DNA from: Bacteroidales bacterium
GTDB lineage: Bacteria > Bacteroidota > Bacteroidia > Bacteroidales > VadinHA17
Direction of reading: 5' to 3'
Assembly (NCBI GenBank): GCA_021371855.1
Contig: JAJFVL010000018.1
Location: forward strand, 434,001 to 498,000
Length of the DNA: 64,000 nt
A model generated the notes under the pieces. It was given only the letters and a program-made list of their open reading frames with translations, did no database searches and was not told the DNA's origin. Below are positions 16,794 to 25,291 of this stretch, in pieces (within the stretch, counting starts at the first letter, position 1; every line of letters begins with the position of its first letter). The position numbers and the translations under genes were made by a program.

Positions 16794-19700
16794 TTATATT
16801 CTTACCCCTATAATAGTAATGTCGTCGACCTGATCAAAAGATCCTTTCCAATTTTCCAATTCGATTTCAATTAATTTTTTTTGTTCTTCCATCGGTTTAT
16901 CGTGAATCGACGAAAGTAGTTTTTTCAGATTTGATTTTTTGTACTTGGCTCCCTCAGGTCCGCCAAACTGATCAGGTAATCCATCTGAAAAAACATAAAT
17001 CTCATCCCCTTTTTTTACATTTATCTCAAAGTTCGTAAACGCCTCCTTCTCACCATAGTAGATCCCTATTGGCATCCTGTCGGCCTTATATTCTTTGAAT
17101 TCACCGTCCTGAAAAACAAAGAGCGGATTATAGGCACCTGAATACTGAAGGATTTTCCTGTTTTTGCTAAGTGCACAAAATGCTATATCCATACCATCTT
17201 TAGCTTCACCCTCTTTGCCTGTCTGATGAAGAGAAGTCTTGATCTTATCGCGTAACAGCTTCAATACCGTATTTGCCTGAAGATTTTCATTATTCTTAAT
17301 TATATCATTTAATGTTGATATGCCAAGTGTGCTCATAAAAGCACCGGGAACACCATGTCCGGTGCAATCGGCAACAGTAAAGAAAACATGCTCAGCATCT
17401 TCTCCTATCCAGTAAAAATCACCGCTTACAATGTTTCTTGGTTTGAAAATAATAAAATAATCAGGGAATGTATTTTTAAAATGATCAACTGCAGGAAGCA
17501 TAGCCATCTGTATCCTGCTTGCATATTCAATGCTGGATGTTATTTCCTGTTTTTGTGATTCGATTTCTGCTGTACGCTCTGTGACTTTATCTTCAAGCAT
17601 TTTATTCCTCTTATGCAGCCCCAATTCTCTGAAACGAAAGACAAGAAAAATGAGGAGTAATGCGATGAAAATTAAAAGAACGTAAAAAGTTGTGGTCTGG
17701 GTAAATGTAGCCTTTATCGTAAATTTAATTGATCGCGGTTCACCAATATTACCCCAAAGGTCTTTGGCTCTTACCTGAAGAGTATATTCGCCAGGATCGG
17801 GAACCAAAAGATTGTAATTTGTACGTACTGACCATTGGGACCAGTCACTCATAAGTTTACTTATTTTATACTGATATTGTGTCGTATTTTTTTTCAGATA
17901 GCCGGGCGCAACGATATCAAAATTGACACTATTATCGCCCCTGTTGAAAACTACGTTCGTAAGATCAAAAGCATTTCCACTGTCATCTTTAATGCTTTTT
18001 ACGAATACATCTATTTCAGGACTGATATTAAAGGATTTGTTAAGATCGACCTTATAAAGCCGGTTTTCACCATCTATAACCCAAAGAATATTTTTATAAA
18101 CATTTATAGATATGACATCATTAAATAATTTAATGAGCTCCATTTGCTTTTCAACAATTTTGTCGTTTGTATTAAGATATATCCAGTCATCACCGTATTT
18201 TACCCATGGCATATTTGAAATAGGATATATGTATTTTATCTTCGGTGCCGGAGAATGATTCTCATACCTGTAATGATTAAATTTTTCTGATTTGTCATCA
18301 AAACAGTACATTCCATCTTCGGTGTAAAGAATAACAGAATCATTTATAAAATCGAGAGAATAACGCTGTTGAAAATCACTTTTAACACTGAAAGGTGTAT
18401 ACTTTATTGCACCGGATCCTACGCTCAGATCAGCCCTTATTGCAAGATTGCTACCCCCGAGCCAGATGGTATTACTGCTGGTCGTGATAATTGAATATAC
18501 AGGATTGACATATGCAGGATCAATATTCTCAGATAACCACCTGCCATTCAGATACTTCACCCGAAAATAACCGTTATCTGCAGCAATATAGTATTTATCA
18601 TCCCATGGTTGCCAGCTGATAAAATTAACATAATGGTCATTAGCCACCAAAATTGCTTTATGATTACTGATTGAAAAAAGTCCTCTGTTAGTGGCTGCCA
18701 GAATGCCATTATTTGTGGAAACCAATTGACGGCATTTTTCGTCAAATGAATCCACCTTTTTGAACACATAGTTTATGGATCTAAGTTTGCTGATTGTTTT
18801 CTTTGTATAAACCGGTCCGGGAATTTTTGTAGTACTTATGTTTTCTTTAAGGCCAGGAGTTTCCTTCAGAATTGCACCAGGGTTTGCAGCCGGAGTTTCG
18901 GCAGCAGCAGTTTGAGTTTTCTTTTCCGTTTTCCTTCCAAATATTTTCGCGAATATATTTTTACGACCGGATCCCCGATTCTCTTTTGTTCCAGGTTTTA
19001 GTTCCTGTGTGGTCACAGATTGCTTTTCTGTTTCAGGAATCTCTGTAACCGGTTCTTTTGTAATAAATTGTTCTGGTTCAGATTTCTCCTGTTTATTTTT
19101 AACCAGAACCTGAGTTGAAGTATATTTTTTTACTTCAGCCAGATAAAATACACCTTCACTTGTTGCAACATACAATTCATTGTTGTACCAGAGTGATGTT
19201 ATCAGATTGCCTTTAAGTCCCGGATAAATACTGAAATTTTCAACAGGCAGGTTAAGATCGGCCCGTGTAAGTCCATACTGATGTGAGAGCCATAACCCTC
19301 CGTTGGAATCATTTCCGATAGAAAATATCTCATCATCGGGCAGATCATTCTGGTTATTGATGGTGAATCGCACTTTACCACTCACCTTGTCCACGACAAG
19401 CGCACCTCCTTCAAGAGTTGAGAAAGCATAAAGATTGTCGTTGAAGACAATCCCATCCGATAATAGATTATCTTTCAGGTAACCACCATCTTTTATCTGG
19501 TAGTTATAGTACTTTATCCCATCGAAGAGATATAATTTTCCATCTCCCAAGCCCACCAGAACCATATTTTTATTATAGGGAAGTGAAAATAATACATCAA
19601 TATCTTCGGTCAGATAACCAGTTACTATCGGGAATAGAGTGTCGCTTTCCAGCCTGTATAATCCCTTGTCCATCACATTAATAAATGTGTTCTTTGGTGT

Positions 19701-20198
19701 AACAATTATCCCTGTAAAAGGATAATTCTCTTTTGATTTAAGACAAAGTTCAAGTTTACCGTCTTTCAGATTGTACCGGCTTACCGACCGGTCACCGTAA
19801 AACCAAACCAGCGAATCAGTAAAAGTAATTTTCGTAATGACACCAACATTTAAAGAATCGCCTGAAAGTGAAACGTATTTATAAGATCCCTTCTGGTCTT
19901 CTTCAAGGAATCCGAAATTATTATCTCCACCGACAAATATTTTCCCGTCATCAGGATTTGCCTGCATGGAGAATGGGATTACAGGCATTCGTATGGAGAG
20001 CCAGTTTTGTCCGTCAAACGACAATATCCCCTTCCTGTTTGCAAACATCATAACATGGTTAACGTCCTGGCAGATAGCCCAGTTCTGATTTTCAATTTCC
20101 CTGCTTTCTTTAAAATGAGTAAGCAGAGGTGAGCCTTCCTGGGCAGGAAGTATATACACAATTGCAAATAAAGAAACCAGCGAAAATATTTTTTTCAT
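16794..20198 (-). CDS. Transmembrane beta-propeller sensor with cytoplasmic SpoIIE phosphatase
   Basis: A 1134-residue inner-membrane signalling protein. It has a signal peptide (about 1-19), a periplasmic sensor of two-component-regulator-propeller type (about 25-770, with repeats such as IFSIGNDSNGGLWLSHQYGL), a YYY domain (about 775-850, ...YQYKISKLMSDWSQW...), one transmembrane helix (TTFYVLLIFIALLLIFLVF), a coiled coil (about 895-925) and a SpoIIE domain (about 930-1134) with VSGDFYW and VADCTGHGVPGAFMS motifs. An insertion at about 375-480 rich in Lys, Thr, Glu and Pro interrupts the propeller. It resembles hybrid sensors of polysaccharide-utilisation loci but has a phosphatase output instead of a kinase. 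It is transcribed alone; substrates are unknown. Confidence 0.87.
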   Translation of the reverse strand: MKKIFSLVSLFAIVYILPAQEGSPLLTHFKESREIENQNWAICQDVNHVMMFANRKGILSFDGQNWLSIRMPVIPFSMQANPDDGKIFVGGDNNFGFLEEDQKGSYKYVSLSGDSLNVGVITKITFTDSLVWFYGDRSVSRYNLKDGKLELCLKSKENYPFTGIIVTPKNTFINVMDKGLYRLESDTLFPIVTGYLTEDIDVLFSLPYNKNMVLVGLGDGKLYLFDGIKYYNYQIKDGGYLKDNLLSDGIVFNDNLYAFSTLEGGALVVDKVSGKVRFTINNQNDLPDDEIFSIGNDSNGGLWLSHQYGLTRADLNLPVENFSIYPGLKGNLITSLWYNNELYVATSEGVFYLAEVKKYTSTQVLVKNKQEKSEPEQFITKEPVTEIPETEKQSVTTQELKPGTKENRGSGRKNIFAKIFGRKTEKKTQTAAAETPAANPGAILKETPGLKENISTTKIPGPVYTKKTISKLRSINYVFKKVDSFDEKCRQLVSTNNGILAATNRGLFSISNHKAILVANDHYVNFISWQPWDDKYYIAADNGYFRVKYLNGRWLSENIDPAYVNPVYSIITTSSNTIWLGGSNLAIRADLSVGSGAIKYTPFSVKSDFQQRYSLDFINDSVILYTEDGMYCFDDKSEKFNHYRYENHSPAPKIKYIYPISNMPWVKYGDDWIYLNTNDKIVEKQMELIKLFNDVISINVYKNILWVIDGENRLYKVDLNKSFNISPEIDVFVKSIKDDSGNAFDLTNVVFNRGDNSVNFDIVAPGYLKKNTTQYQYKISKLMSDWSQWSVRTNYNLLVPDPGEYTLQVRAKDLWGNIGEPRSIKFTIKATFTQTTTFYVLLIFIALLLIFLVFRFRELGLHKRNKMLEDKVTERTAEIESQKQEITSSIEYASRIQMAMLPAVDHFKNTFPDYFIIFKPRNIVSGDFYWIGEDAEHVFFTVADCTGHGVPGAFMSTLGISTLNDIIKNNENLQANTVLKLLRDKIKTSLHQTGKEGEAKDGMDIAFCALSKNRKILQYSGAYNPLFVFQDGEFKEYKADRMPIGIYYGEKEAFTNFEINVKKGDEIYVFSDGLPDQFGGPEGAKYKKSNLKKLLSSIHDKPMEEQKKLIEIELENWKGSFDQVDDITIIGVRI

Positions 20199-20478
20199 GT
20201 ACCTATAATAACAATAAGAAGATGCCTGGTAGCCATTTCATATTTCAGGAACTAGTGAATAACAAATATATAATAAAAACAGTAATGATAAGCAAATGCA
20301 GACATAAGGAGGTTGAGATACGTATAATCGTGGAGGATCCGGATCTTCGCTCCCGGGATAAAGTATGAAACAAAGAAAATTTATTTATTGGATTCCAGAT
20401 ATACATTTCAGTATTTAGTCATAAATGATAGTCAGTTGAATTCTTTTCATTACTTTGGGTACAATAAAAATTGGGAAA

Positions 20479-23400
20479 ATGAGATATTGCATAATTATTT
20501 CATGTTTGCTTAGCCTGTGTATTAAGGTTACAGCTTTAGATATTCAGAAGATACTAACCGTAAAAGGTTCACCATTTTCTGTTTCTGCATCGAAAAATCT
20601 GGAGGTCAGGTGGAAAGGAGAAAACCTTGTCGTTGGAGACATGCATTCGTGGATTGCAAATCAGAATGTCGGTTCTTCATCTGAGATATATGAAGCATCA
20701 AAAGGTAAAGGATGGCAATACACTAATGTGTGGAGTGAAAAATCACCCCTGCCGTTTCGCAGGGAAACAGGGATTTCTCCCGACGGCAAAAAAATTGAAA
20801 TTAATTTTCAATCTCATCAGGATGCATTAATGACCAGCTATCCCTCCCCTACTATTTCTTATACAATTTTCGTCCCACTGCCGGCATTGAAAAATTCGAC
20901 ATGGGAAGCACTTACAGGCCGATCGTACAATGCGAAATGGTCATCCGGGACTCTTAATTCCGAAACGCCTGATGGGAATTTTATCGGTGCTTCAGCACGC
21001 TGGATTTCATTCACGACCCCCCGTGGCAAGATTACTTTTGATTTCAATCCCCACGGTGTAACGACCTATTATGTTGACGGAGCAAACACGGTTCAATCTC
21101 AGTGGTCAGTGAAAAAAAGAGGAGATATGATTGAAATGACCTTCTCTGTCCCGGCAACTAACTACGGAGGAGCTCTCACTAGTAAACTTGTAATCTTTGA
21201 GGGAGATAAAACCGGCTACTTAAAACATCATGCCGTAACTTACTATCACTATTTTTCAGAAATACCGAAGGAACAGCTCTTCTGCTTTGGTGGTAAGTCC
21301 ACCTCTGAATTTATTAATGCAGGAACAAAAGTCTATAATGCAGATAAAGGATATGGATGGAAAAATGCCGACGGGCTTTTTGAAACCGGAGGCGATATGA
21401 CAGGTGCACTCTATACTTCTGTAAAATCATCAAAAAACAACTCATTTATTACAAGTAATTTACGTCCGGGTTTATACCTGATTACACTACGCTCAGGCGC
21501 CCTTGCTGACAATATCGGACCCTTCAATGTCTCATTAAATGGAGAAAAAGTTTTCAGCAATATAAAAGTTGATAAAGGTAATGTTGCAAATCTGACATGT
21601 GTACGCTGGATTGAGGAAGGAAAAGCAGATTTGAATTTTGAAGGAAACTGGGCAGCATGTGTTCTTGGCTATCAGCTGTTTATGCATACTGAAGAAGATT
21701 TTGAATTTCGTCGTGGTTTCTGGATCAGAAATGATGGTTTTTGCCCTGATGTATTATTTTCCAACTATTACAATGCAGCGCCTGTTTACGGGAAATCAAT
21801 ATCATTTTCTCCACTGTCAGGAAAAGTGGAGGAAATAAACTCTGTTCCGGAGCTTCCGGAATTAGAGACTGCACTGCCCGATCAGAAATCAAAAGAACTG
21901 TCATGGAGATACACCAGCCCTTTGGGTACCATGGGGCCGGACAATTACGGATCATTTAACGAATTTAATACACCAGCCATTATAAAGAAAAGACTTGAAC
22001 AGGTAAAAGACGGAGGAGCTGAAACTATCATACTGAATGGATTTCTTTCGCGTCACACTTTTCCAACCCATCTCAAACGGGTGGAAGAAAATATCCGGCA
22101 AACTGTTGAAACAGGACATAAGATGGGCATGAAATTTCTTGATCACCAGGATCTGACAATACTGTGGAATATGGATATGGGATTCCGGTTCCTTGCTGAA
22201 CACCCTGAATTTTTGCAGCATGCCCAAACCAACGGGTTACCTACCTGGGGAATCTGCCCCATTAATCCTCTGTTTAAGGATGGCTATTTCTTCCCATATA
22301 TTCTGGATTTCATCAGGAACACCAATATAGATGGTCTGATGATAGATGAATGTACATTTCATTTTGATAATTTCTGTAATTGTGACTATTGTAAGGCAGC
22401 CTTTACCAAAGCAACAGGTCTGATATTACCCGACGATGAAACGAGCCCTCTTCTGAAAAACAGAACTTCCAAATTATGGAAAGCATGGATAGAGTGGCGT
22501 AAAAATGCTATTGCCCAATGGAGAATAGATTTTAGCAAAGCTGCCCATAATATCAATCCCGGTTTTTGCAACATTCAATATTACTCCGAAGGCGGCTTTA
22601 TGCAGGATTATGCCTCTTACCGGCAAGGTGGTGATCTTGCTCTGAGCGCTAAATCGATGGATTTTCTGGGAACCGAAATAATGAGCCGTGACGTTTGGGA
22701 TGACTTCAGATATAATTTTGCGAGCAGACATGTATATAACAGTCTGCATGAAACATACGGTTCTCCTGTATTCGGTTTGGTTTATCCCGTTGGCCAGATC
22801 AATTACGCCATCATTGGCTGGGCAATGAACAATATGCTCGCACAGGTTACATGGTCTATGGTAGATTATACAGGATTTAAAAAAATGGATGATTATACAG
22901 GGTGGAAAGAAAATATGAATAATATCTCCGCAACTCCCTTCGCTGATATTGCCATAATATTTTCCCGGAAAACACGTGACTGGTCACCCAAAAATAAAGA
23001 TACTCATGCCAATGAAATAATGGGTATCAGTCAGTTCTTTACTGAACACCATATTCAGCACACTTTTATTCTGGATGATGCTCTTCTTAATCAGGACCTT
23101 TCGAGATTCAGAGTTCTACTCGCCCCAAGTATGGATTGTATTTCTGAAGAACAAGTGGCTAAACTGAAGCAATATGTACTTAACGGAGGTATTTTATACC
23201 TTACCGGTGAATCGGGACATTATACTTCTTTTGGTGAACCCCGTACAAAATGGGCTTTCGCGGATGTCAATGGTAATGATTCCCAGGGAAAAGCAGTTAA
23301 TAATGATCTGTCGGAGATAAATTATGGCAAAGGAAAAATCTTATATACCCCAAACCGATATGGATTAAATGATTTTTGTAAATCCTTCACTTTAGAGAAT

Positions 23401-23820
23401 ACTTATGAATTTTCACCTGATCCTGATACAACCGCACTCAATGAAAATATTCTAAGGCAAGTTATAGGACCTAAGCTCTCTTTTGAAGCAGTGAATATCC
23501 CTTCAAAAGTGCTTACTTCAGTTTATAATGAAACACTCGACGGGAAAAACTTAACTCTGGTACACCTGCTCAACGCTACCGGAGTAAAAGCAAAAAACGG
23601 AGATATACTCCCGTTGCCTGATCCTACATGGGAAACTATCAAAGGAGATATGACCTTTGAGATCTCACTGCCCTCGATCAGCGATTCCTATTATGCCACA
23701 CCCGATTCACCCGGACATAAACCTGTGAAAGCAGAGAAAATCAGTGATGGCCGTTATAAGATAGAAGTACCCGAAGGAACAGTTGAGAAATATGGGATTG
23801 TCTACATTGTGCAAGATTGA
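20479..23820 (+). CDS. GH42-like secreted glycoside hydrolase, family not assigned
   Basis: A 1113-residue protein. The ATG at 20479 begins a signal peptide (MRYCIIISCLLSLCIKVTA); an upstream TTG at 20455 is unlikely. The first ~430 residues are beta-rich. A TIM-barrel-like domain follows (about 490-800) with KFLDHQDL, GLMIDECTFHFDNFCNCDYC (acidic residues at a plausible catalytic strand end) and SARSMDFLGTEIM-like segments. A class I glutaminase-like or beta-galactosidase trimerisation domain (about 830-940, FRVLLAPSMDCISEEQVAKL) and a C-terminal beta domain complete it. This layout is that of GH42-like enzymes, yet the N-terminal domain is not typical. Substrate and family are open. It is transcribed alone. 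Confidence 0.7.
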   Translation: MRYCIIISCLLSLCIKVTALDIQKILTVKGSPFSVSASKNLEVRWKGENLVVGDMHSWIANQNVGSSSEIYEASKGKGWQYTNVWSEKSPLPFRRETGISPDGKKIEINFQSHQDALMTSYPSPTISYTIFVPLPALKNSTWEALTGRSYNAKWSSGTLNSETPDGNFIGASARWISFTTPRGKITFDFNPHGVTTYYVDGANTVQSQWSVKKRGDMIEMTFSVPATNYGGALTSKLVIFEGDKTGYLKHHAVTYYHYFSEIPKEQLFCFGGKSTSEFINAGTKVYNADKGYGWKNADGLFETGGDMTGALYTSVKSSKNNSFITSNLRPGLYLITLRSGALADNIGPFNVSLNGEKVFSNIKVDKGNVANLTCVRWIEEGKADLNFEGNWAACVLGYQLFMHTEEDFEFRRGFWIRNDGFCPDVLFSNYYNAAPVYGKSISFSPLSGKVEEINSVPELPELETALPDQKSKELSWRYTSPLGTMGPDNYGSFNEFNTPAIIKKRLEQVKDGGAETIILNGFLSRHTFPTHLKRVEENIRQTVETGHKMGMKFLDHQDLTILWNMDMGFRFLAEHPEFLQHAQTNGLPTWGICPINPLFKDGYFFPYILDFIRNTNIDGLMIDECTFHFDNFCNCDYCKAAFTKATGLILPDDETSPLLKNRTSKLWKAWIEWRKNAIAQWRIDFSKAAHNINPGFCNIQYYSEGGFMQDYASYRQGGDLALSAKSMDFLGTEIMSRDVWDDFRYNFASRHVYNSLHETYGSPVFGLVYPVGQINYAIIGWAMNNMLAQVTWSMVDYTGFKKMDDYTGWKENMNNISATPFADIAIIFSRKTRDWSPKNKDTHANEIMGISQFFTEHHIQHTFILDDALLNQDLSRFRVLLAPSMDCISEEQVAKLKQYVLNGGILYLTGESGHYTSFGEPRTKWAFADVNGNDSQGKAVNNDLSEINYGKGKILYTPNRYGLNDFCKSFTLENTYEFSPDPDTTALNENILRQVIGPKLSFEAVNIPSKVLTSVYNETLDGKNLTLVHLLNATGVKAKNGDILPLPDPTWETIKGDMTFEISLPSISDSYYATPDSPGHKPVKAEKISDGRYKIEVPEGTVEKYGIVYIVQD

Positions 23821-23849
23821 AACTAAAAAAGCAGACCGGTGTTTGAGGA

Positions 23850-23884
23850 GTGAATAGTGAAGAGTGAAGAGTGAAGAGTGAAGA
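23850..23884. repeat. 7-bp tandem repeat AGTGAAG
   Basis: About five consecutive copies of AGTGAAG (first one AGTGAAT) lie 30 bases after the stop of the GH42-like gene. It is a short simple repeat without coding potential. Confidence 0.8.
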
Positions 23885-24026
23885 ATAAGGCTTTATAAAC
23901 TTATTTTCAGCGACTTAGCATTTCAATATTGCCACAATTGATAACACTCTGACCTGTTAAAGTTTTATTAAACCTCAGTTGATTCATGGATATTTCGGAT
24001 TACCTTTTTTACATTGCCATCCAAAA

Positions 24027-24599
24027 ATGATTCTAATGGATTGTAAAACTCTTCTTCTTATATTTTTATTTTTGGGAATAACTTCAGTATTATGGTCCCA
24101 GGAGTACGTGCAATTACAATTTAACGGAATATCCATTCCTGTTGAATACAAAACAATTCCGGCAGATATAGCCAAGAGACAGAGATGCAGTATTTTCTAT
24201 TTTGATAATGATTCCGTAATGATTTGTGATACAATGCGTGCCAACATTATCAATAAAGCCCAGGATTATCTCGGAGTCAGTTATCGTTATGGCAGATCAT
24301 CTAAAAATGGATTTGACTGTTCGGGATATGTAAAATTTATTTACAAGATTTTTGGTCTTGACCTGCCCCACTCATCTTATGCACAATACAAAATGAGCAA
24401 GCCTTTAAAGACTGAGGAAGCTCAGCCCGGTGACCTTGTATTCTTTATTACCCGTGGAAAAGGGATTTCGCATGTTGGCATCTATATGGGTAAAAACAAG
24501 TTCATTCACTCCCCCAGCAGAGGAAAAACTGTTTCCATCGATACACTCAATACCGGTTATTACCGTAACCATCTGGTCGGTTTTGGGTCTGTTTTTTAA
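24027..24599 (+). CDS. Secreted NlpC/P60 cysteine peptidase
   Basis: A protein of about 190 residues with a signal peptide (MILMDCKTLLLIFLFLGITSVLWSQ; the start could also be the ATG at 24036 or, less likely, 23979). The C-terminal NlpC/P60 domain has the catalytic Cys in GFDCSGYVKFIY, the His in GISHVGIYMG and the distal polar residue in FIHSPSRG. Such enzymes cut D-gamma-glutamyl-meso-diaminopimelate bonds of peptidoglycan in the periplasm. The ~75-residue N-terminal segment before the catalytic domain is not recognised. It stands alone, and the decayed trailer end of the CRISPR array begins just after its stop. Confidence 0.85.
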   Translation: MILMDCKTLLLIFLFLGITSVLWSQEYVQLQFNGISIPVEYKTIPADIAKRQRCSIFYFDNDSVMICDTMRANIINKAQDYLGVSYRYGRSSKNGFDCSGYVKFIYKIFGLDLPHSSYAQYKMSKPLKTEEAQPGDLVFFITRGKGISHVGIYMGKNKFIHSPSRGKTVSIDTLNTGYYRNHLVGFGSVF

Positions 24600-24604
24600 T
24601 ATCC

Positions 24605-24766
24605 GTGACTATAAGTAATTGGCGTGAATCGGGTCTCTGATTAAAACCCAGCTTGAAAGCCTGAATTAATATTTCAACTTCCTTTATGGCTTGACTGGGA
24701 CTGTATCCAGCACGTGCAATTTTTGCACCTGCTATCAATTCAATTCTACATTGGTGCGTTTGGGAC
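24605..24766 (-). repeat. Strongly decayed CRISPR repeat units at the array's leader-distal tip
   Basis: 24671-24701 (ATTTCAACTT...TTGACTGGGAC) and 24739-24766 (TTCAATTCTACATTGGTGCG...GGGAC) are clear relatives of the array repeat with one insertion and about five substitutions respectively. The gap between them is about 36 bases, the normal spacer size. A much weaker candidate at 24605-24635 ends in GGGTC and is followed by exactly 35 bases before the next one. Decay at the end far from the leader is the expected pattern for the oldest units. Confidence 0.65.
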
Positions 24767-24774
24767 ACCATGTT

Positions 24775-25291
24775 TTCTACCCCCTAAATCCCCCGACCCG
24801 GGGGACTTTTTTTCTCCAGTAATGAATTTAAGTGGAATAACTGACATTTTTAACTTAACATAACACTAGTTAATCCATTTCAATTCCACTACGATGCTAT
24901 TGTGACACTTCTATTTTTACAGTATTTTGGACTAGTGTTATATTAATTATTATTTGTCTCCTTTTTTTCTACCCCCTAAATCCCCCGACACGGGGGACTT
25001 TTGTTCTCCAGTAATGAATTTAAGTGGAATAACTGACATTTTTAACTTAGCATAATAATAGTTAATCTATTTCAATTCCACTATGATGTGATTGGGACAC
25101 TTCTATTTTTACAGTATTTTGGACTAGTGTTATATTAATTATTATCTGTCTCCTTGTTTTCTACCCCCTAAATCCCCCGACCCGGGGGACTTTTTGTTCT
25201 CCAGTAATGGATTTAAGTGGAATAACTGACATTTTTAACTTAACATAACACTAGTTAATCCATTTCAATTCCACTATGGTTCGACTGGGAC
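24775..25291 (-). repeat. 2.7 tandem copies of a ~192-bp unit, each with one CRISPR repeat
   Basis: Units begin at 24775, 24967 and 25159 (period 192). Each starts with TTCTACCCCCTAAATCCCCC, a GC-rich palindromic element (CCCCCGACCCGGGGG), and contains one CRISPR-type repeat: 24877-24906, 25069-25098 and 25262-25291. The repeat improves from left to right: ACGATGCTATTGTGAC, then ATGATGTGATTGGGAC, then an exact core ATGGTTCGACTGGGAC. The third copy is cut off at its CRISPR repeat. The spacer-like part is about 162 bases, far above the array norm of 34-38. Confidence 0.85.

Noticed and set aside
16571..16874. Three overlapping rightward frames with PLRRCAVV-like repeats
   Set aside because: An 8-bp repeat keeps all three frames open with the same peptide; no signal, no start context and no homologue known to me.
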